A stretch of DNA of 40,030 nt from Bacillota bacterium. Its GTDB lineage: Bacteria > Bacillota > Sulfobacillia > Sulfobacillales > Sulfobacillaceae. The first letter of the stretch is position 1. Every line of letters begins with the position of its first letter. Below, piece after piece: positions 6,862-16,508 of this stretch. A program made the position numbers and the translations under genes. A model generated the notes under the pieces. It searched no databases and was not told the DNA's origin. It saw only the letters and a list, made by a program, of their open reading frames with translations. The stretch lies in assembly GCA_026627385.1 (NCBI GenBank), contig JAPNUR010000028.1, positions 1 to 40,030 of the forward strand. The letters run 5' to 3'.

Positions 6862-7704
6862 CTGCTCGGGCTGTGGCACCCACTTCAGCCAAGTGGTATC
6901 GTCGGTCACATTGGGTTCGGTTAACATCGCAAGCTGGTCCGGGGTGATGGGCACGGGCAAAACCTGATGAAAACTTGCCACCAGGGCGACCATCGACAGC
7001 GGCAGATGAACCTTTGGTGGGTGCGGGCGGCCCACGCGGGTCCCCATGAGATCAAACAGTTGATTGAGGGAAAAGCGCTCAGGCCCACCAATTTCCAGTG
7101 TCATCCGCGACGCCGCCGGATCCGGCAAGGCGCGAGCAATAAGCCGGGCCACATCTGTTCGTGATACCGGCTGAAACAGCGTCCGGCCGTCGCCGGGAAC
7201 CGGAACGCGCGGCAGGCGGCTGAGCGTCGCGAGCAAATCAAAAAATGGGGCCCCGGACCCAAAAATCAACGATGGGCGCAGTATCGTCCATGCCAATCCC
7301 GGCGCACTACGGACTAGCTCTTCGGCCCTCCACTTCGTGTGATGATATTGCGACACCGCGTCCCGGCGCGTCCCCAGGGCAGACATGTGAATCAACCGAG
7401 GCACCTCCGCAATCTGAGCCGCCCGCAACACCCGCTCCGTCAACCCCACGTGGATCCGTTCAAAGGTGATGTGATGCGCCGAATCTTCGCGGATGATGCC
7501 GACCAGGTGCACGACGGCCTCCGCTCCCGCCAGGACTTTCACTAAATCCAGGTCCGCCAAATCGCCCCGGATCCAGACCACGCGGGGATCGGCGTCGGCG
7601 GGCAGCTGCCGCTGAATACCTTTCACGTGGTGCCCCGCTTCCACCAGTTCGGCCACGACGCGGCGCCCCACGAAACCACTGGCGCCAGTGACAACGACGT
7701 TCAT
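6817..7704 (-). CDS. NAD(P)-binding atypical SDR, NDUFA9-like
   Basis: A 295-residue Rossmann protein with VTGASGFVGRRV (glycine motif, residues 5-16), the NDUFA9/NmrA-like pattern VVHLVGIIRED (about 64-74), and YHHTKWRAEELV, where Tyr and Lys match the SDR Yx3K motif. This subgroup is related to the complex I accessory subunit NDUFA9 and to sugar-nucleotide epimerases; many members bind NAD(P) without known catalysis. The start is secure: AAGGAGG lies 4-5 nt before ATG. It follows marR by 16 nt and is probably co-transcribed and controlled by it. The C-terminus overlaps the plus-strand methyltransferase. Confidence 0.85.
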   Translation of the reverse strand: MNVVVTGASGFVGRRVVAELVEAGHHVKGIQRQLPADADPRVVWIRGDLADLDLVKVLAGAEAVVHLVGIIREDSAHHITFERIHVGLTERVLRAAQIAEVPRLIHMSALGTRRDAVSQYHHTKWRAEELVRSAPGLAWTILRPSLIFGSGAPFFDLLATLSRLPRVPVPGDGRTLFQPVSRTDVARLIARALPDPAASRMTLEIGGPERFSLNQLFDLMGTRVGRPHPPKVHLPLSMVALVASFHQVLPVPITPDQLAMLTEPNVTDDTTWLKWVPQPEQLSSWAAKEHADRSG

Positions 7705-7720
7705 ACGACCTCCTTACCAC

Positions 7721-8173
7721 TCAGCACTCATGGGAGCTCGATTGCTCGTGCTCGTGTTCCGCCGCGTTAGCCACACGCTCCATAAGGGACAGGAGTGTTT
7801 CCAACTCTTCTACATCAAGCGGCTTTAATAACTCGCACATTTCTTGATGGCGCTTGACCTGGAGCTCCAGCATGCGCTGACGCCCGACCTCGCTGAGGGT
7901 AACCCACACCACCCGGCGATCTTCGCGGGATCGGGTGCGCTCCACCATCCCCTGGTGTACTAACCGATCAATGATGCCGGTTGCTCCCGCCAATGAAATA
8001 CCCAGATTTTCGGCGATGGCCCCCATGGCGAGCGGACCGTGCTGAAATAACATCCGCAACACTGCAAATTGGCCAAAGGTTAAGCTGTCATCGGGCATGC
8101 GACGGCGGGCCAAGCGCCCCAGTCGGGTAAACATGGCATCAATCCGATCAATTGCGCGGTCGCGGTCGCCCAT
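7721..8173 (-). CDS. MarR-family transcriptional regulator
   Basis: A 150-residue winged-helix regulator. The DNA-binding part is visible as LAMGAIAENLGISLAGATGI (helix-turn-helix, about 48-67), then VHQGMVERTRSREDRRVVWV with the MarR wing signature DRR followed by VTLSEVGRQRM. The N- and C-terminal helices form the dimer interface, and the tail is His/Glu-rich (EHEHEQSSSHE). ATG 8173 has AGGTG 5-6 nt upstream. It is the first gene of a two-gene unit with the NDUFA9-like gene and probably autoregulates through the palindrome in its promoter. Confidence 0.9.
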   Translation of the reverse strand: MGDRDRAIDRIDAMFTRLGRLARRRMPDDSLTFGQFAVLRMLFQHGPLAMGAIAENLGISLAGATGIIDRLVHQGMVERTRSREDRRVVWVTLSEVGRQRMLELQVKRHQEMCELLKPLDVEELETLLSLMERVANAAEHEHEQSSSHEC

Positions 8174-8199
8174 GGTTGCACCTCGCCAGATCCTCCAGC

Positions 8200-8240
8200 A
8201 AATTGGAAGAATTTTAACGCGGGTCTTCGCTATGCGTCAA
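8200..8240 (-). promoter_or_regulatory. marR promoter with an overlapping palindromic operator candidate
   Basis: Minus strand: -35 TTGACG (8240-8235, 5/6), 18-bp spacer, -10 TAAAAT (8216-8211, 5/6). An inverted repeat AAATT-N5-AATTT (8200-8214) overlaps the -10 box and likely start point, where a MarR dimer would block transcription. A second TTGACA lies about 11 nt upstream of the -35. The operator assignment is inferred from position. Confidence 0.55.
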
Positions 8241-8257
8241 TGTTGCCGTGTCAACCG

Positions 8258-9169
8258 TTAGCGTTCCATTAGCGTTTTCATGAAAAATAGAAGGTTTTGC
8301 GGTCGTTCAGCAATGCGCCGGATATAATACGGGTACCAATCCTCTCCGTAGGGCACATAGACACGCGTCCGGTAGCCCTGCCGTGCCAAGCTTTCCAGCA
8401 AGGAAAAACGCACTCCGTACAGCATTTGAAACTCGAAGCGATCGCGCGGCACCGCCGCTTCGTGAACATATTTCAGTACGCGCCCAATCATTTGTTCATC
8501 GTGCGTAGCCACTGCCGTGTAGTTGCCCAACTCGAGCGACGTGGTAACCAACCGCAGATAGTTTTCGTCAACGTCCGCCTTGGCCGGGAAGGCGACAGAC
8601 ACGGGCTCCATGTACGCGCCTTTGACAATCCGAAAGTTTTTGGGTGGCTGAGAGAGCCGCTTTAAATCATCCATGGTCCGGTAAAGATAGGCTTGCAGCA
8701 CCACCCCCACGGCATCAGGGTACTGTTGGTAGGCCTTTTCAAACAGGGTCAGGGTTTTCGTCGTGTAGGGACTATCCTCCATGTCGATGCGCACAAAATT
8801 GTGCATCTGCGCGGCTTTTTCTACGATGTCCAAGAGATGCCGCGCGGCCAGACCTTCATCCAATGCCAAGCCCAACATTGTGAGCTTTAACGACACGTTG
8901 CAGTCTACCCCGCTTTGGCCAATCGCATCCAACATGGCCAAATAACTCTCCTTGGCCTCCATAGCGGCACGCTCGCTGGTGACCGACTCCCCTAGGTGGT
9001 CCAGCGTAGCCTTAATGCCCCGTTGATTGATCGCCCGCACCTCTTCAATGGCCTCCGGCAACGTACGCCCCGCCACGAATCGAGACGCGCCTAACTGCAT
9101 TCCATAACGCTTGATGACCCCTTCTACGACGGGATTACTGCCGAGGCCGAGCACCACTTCGCGAAACAT
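8258..9169 (-). CDS. putA: proline dehydrogenase (monofunctional, FAD-dependent)
   Basis: A 303-residue protein, the usual size of a one-domain Gram-positive/Thermus-type proline dehydrogenase; the P5C dehydrogenase domain of bifunctional PutA is absent. It oxidises proline to pyrroline-5-carboxylate and passes electrons to quinone. Visible barrel motifs are NVSLKLTMLG (91-100), VRIDMEDS (126-133), RIVKGAYMEP (180-189), FEFQMLYGV (245-253) and the terminal signature YVPYGEDWYPYYIRRIAERP (271-290) with its substrate-binding arginines. It starts 1 nt after truA ends, so it is probably translated with the alpha operon. Some authors call such genes fadM or prodh. Confidence 0.93.
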   Translation of the reverse strand: MFREVVLGLGSNPVVEGVIKRYGMQLGASRFVAGRTLPEAIEEVRAINQRGIKATLDHLGESVTSERAAMEAKESYLAMLDAIGQSGVDCNVSLKLTMLGLALDEGLAARHLLDIVEKAAQMHNFVRIDMEDSPYTTKTLTLFEKAYQQYPDAVGVVLQAYLYRTMDDLKRLSQPPKNFRIVKGAYMEPVSVAFPAKADVDENYLRLVTTSLELGNYTAVATHDEQMIGRVLKYVHEAAVPRDRFEFQMLYGVRFSLLESLARQGYRTRVYVPYGEDWYPYYIRRIAERPQNLLFFMKTLMER

Positions 9170-9170
9170 C

Positions 9171-9980
9171 CTACCCCTCCCACTCCCGAAACTGCACCCA
9201 GTCCAACGTCAGTCCTAGAGCTGGCGCGAGCGCCGTCACTTTAAGCCGGGGGTCCCTTAAGCCTTTCTCAATCATCTGGAGAGATCCTCCCGGCGCGGCC
9301 GCTTCCATCATGGCACCGACCATGTGCCGGACCATCCGATACAAAAACCCGTTGCCCACGACTTGATAACGCCAAATGGCGCCCTCGGCTTCCTGAATCC
9401 AACGGCTCACCGTCATTTGGCGCAGCGTGCCTTCCGCACTGGAACCCTCCGTCCGAAAAGCTCGAAAATCGTGTGATCCCACAAACAATTGCGCGCCGGC
9501 TTGCAACTGATCCCACGACAATTCGCCGTCATACCAGTACACAAAGCGATACCAACTCAACCCAGGAGCCACGGGCGCGCGCCATAAGCGATACGAGTAT
9601 TGTTTGGCCACCGCTTCGCGCCGGGGATCCCATCCGTTCGGCACGCGAAAGATCTGCGTCACTTGGATTGACGCGGGAAGTTGCCGGTTTATTACACGAA
9701 CCAAACGGTCCAGCGGGATGGGCACAGGGCCCTGCCACACAACCACCTGACCCTCCGCATGCACCCCGGCATCGGTACGACTGGCCCCAATGGCCCGACC
9801 TTGGCCTAGCAGTCGGCACAATACCCCCTCTAACACGCCCTGGATGGTGGGGACGCCGGTCTGCTTTTGAAATCCATGATAGCCGGTTCCATCGTAGCGC
9901 ACCACCATCGCGAGCTGCTGCGGACCCGACGCAAACACGGCACCCGGGGTTGACCCAAGTGCCGTGCCATCCTCACGCAT
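9171..9980 (-). CDS. truA: tRNA pseudouridine(38-40) synthase TruA
   Basis: It converts uridines 38-40 of the tRNA anticodon arm to pseudouridine. From ATG 9980 it is 269 residues, near the family length. The core opens VVRYDGTGYHGFQKQ, and the catalytic aspartate is D70 in ASRTDAGVHAEGQ. Later motifs are FVGSHDFRAF and NGFLYRMVRHMVGAMM. The open frame continues to 10085, but that would run deep into rplQ. ATG 9980 lies 1 nt after the rplQ stop, although it has no clear ribosome-binding site. A later ATG (residue 25, before VVRYDG) is another option. Confidence 0.93.
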   Translation of the reverse strand: MREDGTALGSTPGAVFASGPQQLAMVVRYDGTGYHGFQKQTGVPTIQGVLEGVLCRLLGQGRAIGASRTDAGVHAEGQVVVWQGPVPIPLDRLVRVINRQLPASIQVTQIFRVPNGWDPRREAVAKQYSYRLWRAPVAPGLSWYRFVYWYDGELSWDQLQAGAQLFVGSHDFRAFRTEGSSAEGTLRQMTVSRWIQEAEGAIWRYQVVGNGFLYRMVRHMVGAMMEAAAPGGSLQMIEKGLRDPRLKVTALAPALGLTLDWVQFREWEG

Positions 9981-9981
9981 G

Positions 9982-10362
9982 CTACACCAATTCCAGAATA
10001 GCCATCGGGGCGGCATCGCCTCTCCGATACCCGGTGCGCATAATACGGGTGTAGCCCCCCGTGCGGTCCTGATATCGCGGCGCAATCGTGGTAAAAAGTT
10101 TTGTCACCACATCTTCATCCCAAATGTATGCCAGGGCCTGACGGCGCGCGTGCAAGTCGCCGCGTTTCGCCAGCGTAATCATGTGCTCCGCCACGCGATT
10201 CACTTCGCGTGCGCGAGTCACGGTGGTCACAATGCGTTCTTCTCGCAGTAGCGATGTCACCAAATTGCGCATCATAGCCCGCCGATGTCCACCATTTCGG
10301 CCTAGGGTGCGATGATGTCCTGGCACGATTCTCCCTCTTTCTTCTCCGTAAAATTGGGCCAC
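9982..10362 (-). CDS. rplQ: 50S ribosomal protein L17
   Basis: A 126-residue protein with the characteristic L17 opening ([19 protein letters not shown], about 22-40) and the terminal [21 protein letters not shown]17 binds 23S rRNA near the exit tunnel. It follows rpoA by 11 nt, as in nearly all bacteria with an alpha operon. Confidence 0.97.
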   Translation of the reverse strand: MAQFYGEERGRIVPGHHRTLGRNGGHRRAMMRNLVTSLLREERIVTTVTRAREVNRVAEHMITLAKRGDLHARRQALAYIWDEDVVTKLFTTIAPRYQDRTGGYTRIMRTGYRRGDAAPMAILELV

Positions 10363-10373
10363 TAACCTCGAGG

Positions 10374-11321
10374 CTACTCCTCCGACGGCTTTAGCGACAG
10401 CCCTAGACTCGCCAGCTTTTCCTTGACCTCTTCCAACGACTTCTTGCCGAGATTGCGCACTTTCATCATGTCTTCGTCCGTCTTATTGGTCAGTTCCCCG
10501 ACCGTATTGATCCCGGCCCGCTTAAGGCAGTTGAACGACCGGACGGACAAATCCAGCTCTTCAATGGGCATTTCCAAGAGGCGGTCGCGCTTGTCTTCTT
10601 CGCGTTCAACGCCAATTTCGACCCCCGGAATCCCATCCGTCAAATTCACAAATAGGCGCAGATGATCCGACAAAATCTTGCTGCCCATAGACACCGCTTC
10701 TTCTGGCGTCAACGACCCGTCGGTCCACACCTCCAGCGTCAAGCGGTCGTAATCGGTGATGTGACCAACGCGGGTGTCCTCCACCCGCCAGTTGGCCTTC
10801 AGCACGGGACTAAAGATGGAATCGACGGGGATAGCCCCAATAGCCTGGTCCGGTCGCTTGTTTTTCTCGGCCGGAACGTACCCGCGCCCGCGCTCGACCG
10901 TCATCTCCACGGCGAGTCGCGCACCCTCGTCCACATAGGCAATATGCTGAGAGGGATTCAAAATATCGACATCCGCATCCGCCATGATGTCTCCCGCCGT
11001 CACCTCGGCTGGTCCTTCTTTATCGATGCGAAGAATTTTCGGTTCATCCGACCACGACTTCAGAGCCAGACGCTTGAGATTCAAGATGATGTCTGCCGTG
11101 TCTTCGAGGACGCCCGGAATGACCGAAAATTCATGAAGAACGCCCTCGATCCGAACGGATGTCACCGCCGTCCCCGGCAATGAAGACAGGAGAATTCTCC
11201 TTAGGGAATTACCCAAGGTGATGCCATAACCGCGGTCCAGTGGTTCCACCACGAATTGTCCATAATTAGGCTCACTACCATCGTCAACCCGCCGAATTTC
11301 CGGTTTCTCGATCTCGGTCAT
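10374..11321 (-). CDS. rpoA: RNA polymerase alpha subunit
   Basis: A 315-residue subunit. The N-terminal assembly domain carries [20 protein letters not shown] (28-47 region) and the alpha-CTD carries [20 protein letters not shown], which binds UP elements and activators. The frame can be extended to a TTG at 11339, but ATG 11321 (MTEIEKPEI) fits homologues and has GAGG 12 nt upstream. Part of the alpha operon between rpsD and rplQ. Confidence 0.97.
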   Translation of the reverse strand: MTEIEKPEIRRVDDGSEPNYGQFVVEPLDRGYGITLGNSLRRILLSSLPGTAVTSVRIEGVLHEFSVIPGVLEDTADIILNLKRLALKSWSDEPKILRIDKEGPAEVTAGDIMADADVDILNPSQHIAYVDEGARLAVEMTVERGRGYVPAEKNKRPDQAIGAIPVDSIFSPVLKANWRVEDTRVGHITDYDRLTLEVWTDGSLTPEEAVSMGSKILSDHLRLFVNLTDGIPGVEIGVEREEDKRDRLLEMPIEELDLSVRSFNCLKRAGINTVGELTNKTDEDMMKVRNLGKKSLEEVKEKLASLGLSLKPSEE

Positions 11322-11381
11322 TCCCGCGGCCCGCCTCAACGGGCCCTGCCCCCTTTCACTAGCTCCCAGGTTCTCTCCAAT

Positions 11382-12014
11382 TTATCGAGAATAGTACTCG
11401 ACAATCAGCTGCTCTTGAACCGGCGCATCAATCTCGTCGCGGTTGGGCAGGCGCAACACCGTACCACGCAAGGCCTCCGGATTCACTTCTAGCCACGCCG
11501 GCACTAGGCGCGAAGTAATCGGTCCCATTTCTTTGAACCGTGGCTTCTGGCGACTCGCTTCCCGGACTTCCACCACGTCTCCGGGCTTTACGAGAAACGA
11601 CGGGATGTTGACGCGGTGACCGTTAACCAGGAAATGGTTATGGCGCACCAACTGCCGGGCTTCCGCCCGGGAGGAGGCCAAGCCCATGCGGTAGACGATG
11701 TTGTCTAGCCGTCGCTCCAGGGTTTGCAGCAAGATCTCCCCCGTCACTCCCTGCTTCTGTTTCGCCGCTTTCTCAAAGTACCGGGCAAATTGGCCTTCCA
11801 TGACGCCGTAGGTCCGGCGTGCTTTTTGCTTTTCGCGCAACTGTACCCCGTACTCAGAAAGTTTACGGCGCCCTTGGCCTTGACCGTGCTGGCCTGGCGG
11901 CGTCGGCCGCCGCTCCATCGCACATTTGTCCGTAAAGCACTTTTCACCCTTGAGATAAAGCTTGGTTCCTTCCCGTCGGCATAACTTGCACCGGGGACCT
12001 GTGTAACGTGCCAT
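11382..12014 (-). CDS. rpsD: 30S ribosomal protein S4 (zinc-binding form)
   Basis: A 210-residue primary 16S rRNA binder. The N-terminus is the zinc (C+) form, with Cys at 9, 12, 26 and 31 (RCKLCRREG and KCFTDKC). The S4 RNA-binding domain follows ([20 protein letters not shown], about 97-116). It sits between rpsK and rpoA, the arrangement of many Clostridia-like Bacillota and unlike Bacillus subtilis, where rpsD is elsewhere. In many bacteria S4 represses the alpha operon; no leader target could be identified here. Confidence 0.97.
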   Translation of the reverse strand: MARYTGPRCKLCRREGTKLYLKGEKCFTDKCAMERRPTPPGQHGQGQGRRKLSEYGVQLREKQKARRTYGVMEGQFARYFEKAAKQKQGVTGEILLQTLERRLDNIVYRMGLASSRAEARQLVRHNHFLVNGHRVNIPSFLVKPGDVVEVREASRQKPRFKEMGPITSRLVPAWLEVNPEALRGTVLRLPNRDEIDAPVQEQLIVEYYSR

Positions 12015-12039
12015 TTCGCGCCTCCTTCCTTTCTGACCG

Positions 12040-12432
12040 CTATACCCGGCGCCGCTTAGGCGGCCGGCATCCGTTGTGGGGGATCGGGGTCACATCTTTA
12101 ATCAAACTGACCTCGAGGCCCGCTGACTGCAGCGAGCGAATGGCCGCTTCCCGGCCAGAACCCGGCCCCTTAACTAACACTTCGACTTCCTTGACACCGT
12201 ACTCCATCGCGCTTTTGGCGGCGGATTCGGCGGCCAGTTGGGCTGCAAACGGTGTGCTTTTGCGCGACCCCTTAAACCCCGACTGCCCCGCCGACGCCCA
12301 TGACAAGGTATTGCCTTGGGGGTCGGTGATGGTCACGATGGTATTGTTAAACGTGGATCGAATATGCGCCACCCCGCGATCGACATGGCGACGGTCGCGA
12401 CGCTTGGTTCTCGACGTTCGGCGTGCTGGCAT
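12040..12432 (-). CDS. rpsK: 30S ribosomal protein S11
   Basis: A 130-residue platform protein contacting mRNA near the Shine-Dalgarno helix. Recognisable segments are [20 protein letters not shown] (about 21-40), [15 protein letters not shown] and the basic C-terminus [18 protein letters not shown]. It precedes rpsD in the alpha operon. Confidence 0.97.
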   Translation of the reverse strand: MPARRTSRTKRRDRRHVDRGVAHIRSTFNNTIVTITDPQGNTLSWASAGQSGFKGSRKSTPFAAQLAAESAAKSAMEYGVKEVEVLVKGPGSGREAAIRSLQSAGLEVSLIKDVTPIPHNGCRPPKRRRV

Positions 12433-12504
12433 ATGGGCAGAAACCCCTCCTTAATTTTTCGCTTTCCCAGGCTCATGTTCTCCGCCTCGCAAAAGCACCG
12501 GACC

Positions 12505-12876
12505 TTACTTCTTTTTCTTGGCGCCCACTGTACGGCGAGGTCCTTTGCGCGTGCGCGCATTCGTCTTCGTCCGCTGCCCGCGCACCGGAAGTCCCCGGCG
12601 GTGGCGCAGTCCCCGATAGGATCCAATGTCGATGAGGCGTTTAATGTTCATCTGCACCTCGCGCCTGAGATCCCCTTCAACGCGCCACTCGCGGTCAATA
12701 ATCTCGCGAATGCGACTCACCTCTTCTTCGGTGAGGTCGCGCACGCGCGTGTCCGGATTGACCCGACTTTGCGCCAATATCTTACGCGCGGCGGGCCAGC
12801 CAATGCCGTAAATGTACGGCAATGCTGCCTCTATCCGCTTATCCCGTGGCAAGTCGATACCTGCTATTCGCGCCAC
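12505..12876 (-). CDS. rpsM: 30S ribosomal protein S13
   Basis: A 123-residue head protein at the subunit interface, opening [19 protein letters not shown]. The conserved [20 protein letters not shown] sits near residues 93-112 and the Lys-rich tail reaches tRNA in the P site. First of the alpha-operon genes, following rpmJ by 18 nt. Confidence 0.97.
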   Translation of the reverse strand: MARIAGIDLPRDKRIEAALPYIYGIGWPAARKILAQSRVNPDTRVRDLTEEEVSRIREIIDREWRVEGDLRREVQMNIKRLIDIGSYRGLRHRRGLPVRGQRTKTNARTRKGPRRTVGAKKKK

Positions 12877-12894
12877 TGAATACCCTCCTTCGCC

Positions 12895-13008
12895 TTAGCC
12901 TTGCGCCTGTTTGTGCTTGGGATTTTCGCAGATCACCATCACACGCCCGTGGCGCTTGATGACCTTGCACTTCTCACAGATCGGCTTCACTGATGCGCGA
13001 ACCTTCAT
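12895..13008 (-). CDS. rpmJ: 50S ribosomal protein L36 (zinc form)
   Basis: A short gene of 37 codons plus TAA, reading [20 protein letters not shown] and then [17 protein letters not shown]. Cys 11, 14 and 27 with His 32 form the L36 zinc ribbon. ATG 13008 has GGAGG 7 nt upstream. It lies between infA and rpsM as in most Bacillota. Confidence 0.97.
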   Translation of the reverse strand: MKVRASVKPICEKCKVIKRHGRVMVICENPKHKQAQG

Positions 13009-13049
13009 GGAGATCCCTCCTGTATGCTGCAACCCATCCGGACCCCTCG

Positions 13050-13268
13050 CTACTTATAGCGATAAGTAATGCGGCCTCGGGTGAGGTCGTACGGTGACAA
13101 CTGCACCGTCACCTTATCCCCTGGCAAGATTTTGATAAAATGCATCCGGATCTTGCCGGAGACATGGGCCAACACCTTATGACCGTTCGATAATTCCACC
13201 CGAAACATCGCATTGGGCAAGGGTTCTATGACAGTGCCTTCGACTTCGATGGCATCTTCTTTGGCCAA
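13050..13268 (-). CDS. infA: translation initiation factor IF-1
   Basis: A 72-residue S1/OB-fold factor that binds the ribosomal A site during initiation. It reads (M)[20 protein letters not shown] and later [19 protein letters not shown], a near-consensus IF-1. The start is TTG at 13268, chosen because GGAGG lies 7 nt upstream and IF-1 always begins AKED; the frame upstream to 13289 (GTG) is an artefact. Use of TTG for this factor is noteworthy, because IF-1 and IF-3 influence start-codon choice. Confidence 0.96.
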   Translation of the reverse strand: MAKEDAIEVEGTVIEPLPNAMFRVELSNGHKVLAHVSGKIRMHFIKILPGDKVTVQLSPYDLTRGRITYRYK

Positions 13269-13371
13269 GCTCTCCCCTCCTTTGAACACTTGTGAAATTC
13301 TGGCATCCGCATTTTACCCACGCGTCCCTTATCGTAGTCCCTCGAGTATCCGATCCATTATACCCGATTTG

Positions 13372-14124
13372 TCACGAAATTGCAGTGAGAATCTCCGGGC
13401 CGTCCTCATCAATAAAGATGGTGTGTTCAAAATGTGCTGAGAGGCTATGATCGCGGGTGGTCACGGTCCAGCCATCAGCACCCACCTCCACTTGATATCC
13501 CCCTAAATTTACCATCGGCTCGATTGCCAACGCGAGCCCTGGTTTGAGCAATAGTCCGCGGCCCGGCGTCCCGTAATTCGGGACCTGGGGATCTTCGTGC
13601 ATTTGCCGCCCCACCCCGTGCCCCACAAAGTCGCGGACCACGGAAAACCCATGCGCTTCAACGTAGGTCTGAACCGCCGCGCCAATGTCCCCCAGGCGTG
13701 CGCCCACCTTGGCCGCCGCAATCCCCCGATACAGGGAGGCCTCGGTCACCTGCAGGAGTTCCAAAGCGCGTTCGTTCGGCGGATCCCCGCAAAACAGGCT
13801 GAGCGCCGCGTCGCCCACAAATCCGTCCACGGCAGCCCCGAGGTCGATGCTGACTAAATCGCCGGCGCGGATGACCCGTTCACCGGGAATGCCATGCACC
13901 ACCTGGTCGTTGATGGAAACACACACGCTAGCAGGATAGCCATGGTATCCTTTAAAGACCGGGATGCCGCCGCGCCGACGGATTTCTCGGTCAGCCACCG
14001 CGTCTAGCTCCCGCGTCATTATCCCCGGACGCACCGCCTGCCGGAGAATCTCCAGAACTTCCGCCACGACGCGCCCTGCTCGCCGCATCTTTTCGCGGTC
14101 GCGCCGGCTCTTGAGCTCAATCAT
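13372..14124 (-). CDS. map: methionine aminopeptidase type I
   Basis: A 250-residue metalloprotease that removes the initiator methionine. All five metal ligands are present: D94, D105, H169, E202 and E233. The substrate-site histidine H77 is in VVHGIP. There is no N-terminal zinc finger extension. It overlaps the end of adk by 8 nt. The 103 nt between its stop and the infA start hold no gene; the KOW-type gene sometimes found between map and infA in Bacillota is absent. Confidence 0.96.
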   Translation of the reverse strand: MIELKSRRDREKMRRAGRVVAEVLEILRQAVRPGIMTRELDAVADREIRRRGGIPVFKGYHGYPASVCVSINDQVVHGIPGERVIRAGDLVSIDLGAAVDGFVGDAALSLFCGDPPNERALELLQVTEASLYRGIAAAKVGARLGDIGAAVQTYVEAHGFSVVRDFVGHGVGRQMHEDPQVPNYGTPGRGLLLKPGLALAIEPMVNLGGYQVEVGADGWTVTTRDHSLSAHFEHTIFIDEDGPEILTAIS

Positions 14125-14770
14125 GGCGTGCGCCCAGACTTTCTAGAATGGCCGCTGTCACCACTTCGACGGGTGCCTGGCCGTCAAATTCGCGCACCAA
14201 ATGGAGGCGACGGTAAAAATCAATCAACGGGGCGGTTTCGCGATCGTAGACTTGAAGCCGGGTCAGCACCGTCTCTTCGCGGTCATCCGGCCGTTGCACC
14301 AGCGGCGTTTGGCAAACATCGCAGACGCCCGCTCGTTGCGGCGGGTGAAACCTCACGTGGTAGTTGGCGCCACACCCGGGACACACGCGGCGCCCCGTCA
14401 ACCGCTCAACCAGTACATCATGAGGCACCGCCAAATAAATGACAGCACTGAGCGCCCGCCCCACCTCGTAGAGAAACCCTTGAAAGTGTTCGGCTTGCGC
14501 GAGGTTCCGGGGAAACCCATCGAGAATATAGCCTCTTTGGGCATCACGGGCCGTTAGCCGTTCTTTCACCATCGCCTCCGTCACATCGTCGGGCACCAGC
14601 GTGCCCTCGTCCATGTAACGGCGCGCCAATTGGCCCAACGCCGTGCCTTCCTTCAAATGGCGGCGGAAAAGGTCTCCGGTCGACACGTGCACAATGTGTA
14701 GCTCGCCGGCTAATCGCGCCGCCTGAGTACCCTTGCCCGACCCCGGGGGACCTAGCAGTATGAGCTCCAT
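14117..14770 (-). CDS. adk: adenylate kinase (zinc LID)
   Basis: A 217-residue enzyme that interconverts AMP + ATP and 2 ADP. P-loop GPPGSGKGT at 7-15, AMP-site STGDLFR (30-36) and [11 protein letters not shown] (84-94). The LID domain carries four cysteines (130, 133, 150, 153), the zinc-binding type common in Gram-positive thermophiles. Located between secY and map. Confidence 0.97.
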   Translation of the reverse strand: MELILLGPPGSGKGTQAARLAGELHIVHVSTGDLFRRHLKEGTALGQLARRYMDEGTLVPDDVTEAMVKERLTARDAQRGYILDGFPRNLAQAEHFQGFLYEVGRALSAVIYLAVPHDVLVERLTGRRVCPGCGANYHVRFHPPQRAGVCDVCQTPLVQRPDDREETVLTRLQVYDRETAPLIDFYRRLHLVREFDGQAPVEVVTAAILESLGARHD

Positions 14771-14783
14771 CGCTGTCCCCCCG

Positions 14784-16070
14784 TTACTTCATAAACCCTT
14801 GGTATTGGTGCATGATCATCTGGGCTTGCATTTGCTTCAGCGTGTCCAAGGACACCCCGACAATAATCAAGAGCGACGTGCCCCCGAAATAGAGGTTAAT
14901 GCCGCCCATGGCAATGCTAATGAGGCTCGGCAAAATGGCCACCAGCCCTAAAAAGATCGCGCCAATCATCGTAAGGCGGCCACTCACGCGACCAAGGTAA
15001 TCGGCGGTGGGTTTGCCCGGACGAATCCCGGGAATGTGACCACCCGCCTTCTTTAAATTGTCGGCGACGTCGTCCACCTTAAACACCACTTGCGTGTAAA
15101 AAAATGTGAAGACCACAACCAGCAAAAACTCCAGCACGATATAAATTGGCGTGGTAAACCCAAAGTATTGCTCAAACACCGTCACCCAATTGCCGTGGAA
15201 AAACTGGGCAATGGTGTAGGGCAAAATCAAGAGCGAAATCGCAAAAATGACGGGAATGACCCCAGCCTGATTGACGCGAATGGGTAAGTGGGTGTTCTGC
15301 CCCTGGTAAATGCGGCGCCCCACCACGCGCTTCGGATACTGGACAGGAATTTTGCGCTGCCCTTCGTTGACGTACACTACTGCAGCGATAATGACGAGCG
15401 CCACAATCAAAAAAATGACCAACTTCGGCACCGTCAGCACGCCCGCGGTCACATATTTCGCCAAAATCTCGAGGCCATACGGCAGCCGCGACAAAATTCC
15501 AAACATCACCAGCATGGAAATGCCGTTGCCAATCCCCCGCTCGCTAATGCGCTCGCCAATCCACATCAAAAAGGTGGAGCCGGTGAGCAGCATAAAGGCC
15601 GTGAAGAACAGCATCCCAATCGTATGATGCACATACACGTATTGTCCGCTCGCCGACGTATAGCGATAGAGGTAATACGATATGCCCACCGACTGCAGAA
15701 AACCGAGGCCAATGGACAGCCACCGTGTCCACTGGGTCATCTTTTTCTGCCCTTCTTCACCTTCCTTGCTCCATTCCTCCACCTGGGGAATCACGACGGT
15801 CATCAGCTGCATAATAATGCTGGCGTTGATGTACGGGACGATGCTGAGCGCGAAGACCGACAGCGTGGCGGTAGCGCCTCCGCTAAACAGATTGAGTAGC
15901 GCAAAGATGCTGGCGCCTTGCTTAAAGAGTTGCTGAATCACGCTAGCGTTAACACCCGGGATGGGAATGTGCACGCCTAACCGAAACACCACCAACATCG
16001 CCAACGTAAACAGCAATCGCTTGGTGAGCTGAGAGCTCCTCAGCGCCCCCACCATCGCGTTTTGGGCCAC
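14784..16070 (-). CDS. secY: preprotein translocase subunit SecY
   Basis: A 428-residue, ten-helix channel of the Sec translocon. The lateral-gate and plug region is FRLGVHIPIPGVNAS (about 30-44); the signatures GIGNGISMLVMFGIL (about 180-194) and HIPGIRPGKPTADYL (about 340-354) are clear. The start is GTG 16070, directly after the rplO TAG, with GAGG 8 nt upstream inside rplO, so the two genes are coupled. Confidence 0.97.
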   Translation of the reverse strand: MAQNAMVGALRSSQLTKRLLFTLAMLVVFRLGVHIPIPGVNASVIQQLFKQGASIFALLNLFSGGATATLSVFALSIVPYINASIIMQLMTVVIPQVEEWSKEGEEGQKKMTQWTRWLSIGLGFLQSVGISYYLYRYTSASGQYVYVHHTIGMLFFTAFMLLTGSTFLMWIGERISERGIGNGISMLVMFGILSRLPYGLEILAKYVTAGVLTVPKLVIFLIVALVIIAAVVYVNEGQRKIPVQYPKRVVGRRIYQGQNTHLPIRVNQAGVIPVIFAISLLILPYTIAQFFHGNWVTVFEQYFGFTTPIYIVLEFLLVVVFTFFYTQVVFKVDDVADNLKKAGGHIPGIRPGKPTADYLGRVSGRLTMIGAIFLGLVAILPSLISIAMGGINLYFGGTSLLIIVGVSLDTLKQMQAQMIMHQYQGFMK

Positions 16071-16508
16071 CTAAATCACCTCGACCCGACCCAAAGCCGC
16101 CTCGATCTTTTCTTTGGCTGACTTTGAAAACGCATGGGCTTGAACCACTAACGCCCGGTCAAGTTCGCCCTCACCTAAAATTTTCACCGGGAGATTACGG
16201 CGCACAAGCCGTGCCTCTTTCAGCTGCTCCACGGTCACGACGCTGTTGGGTTCAAAGCGATTCAGATCCTTCACATTGACAACCTCATATTCGACCCGGA
16301 AGGGGTTCTTAAATCCCCGCTTCGGCAAGCGCCGCTGCAAAGGCATTTGACCGCCCTCAAATCCCGGGCGGATCGTCCCGCCCGACCGCGCCTTTTGCCC
16401 CTTATGGCCGCGTCCCGCCGTCTTGCCTAACCCCGATCCGAGTCCACGCCCACGCCGCGTTTTCTTGGGGTGAGAGCCCGGGGCTGGCCTCAAGTCGTGC
16501 AGTCGCAT
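16071..16508 (-). CDS. rplO: 50S ribosomal protein L15
   Basis: A 145-residue late-assembly protein. The N-terminal glycine/basic loop [20 protein letters not shown] (18-37) and [17 protein letters not shown] are diagnostic. It abuts rpmD and secY without a gap. Confidence 0.97.
   Translation of the reverse strand: MRLHDLRPAPGSHPKKTRRGRGLGSGLGKTAGRGHKGQKARSGGTIRPGFEGGQMPLQRRLPKRGFKNPFRVEYEVVNVKDLNRFEPNSVVTVEQLKEARLVRRNLPVKILGEGELDRALVVQAHAFSKSAKEKIEAALGRVEVI

Noticed and set aside
15288-15899. 203-codon plus-strand open frame opposite secY
   Set aside because: Antisense shadow of a secure gene; His/Asn/Gln-rich composition typical of mirrored codons and no ribosome-binding site.
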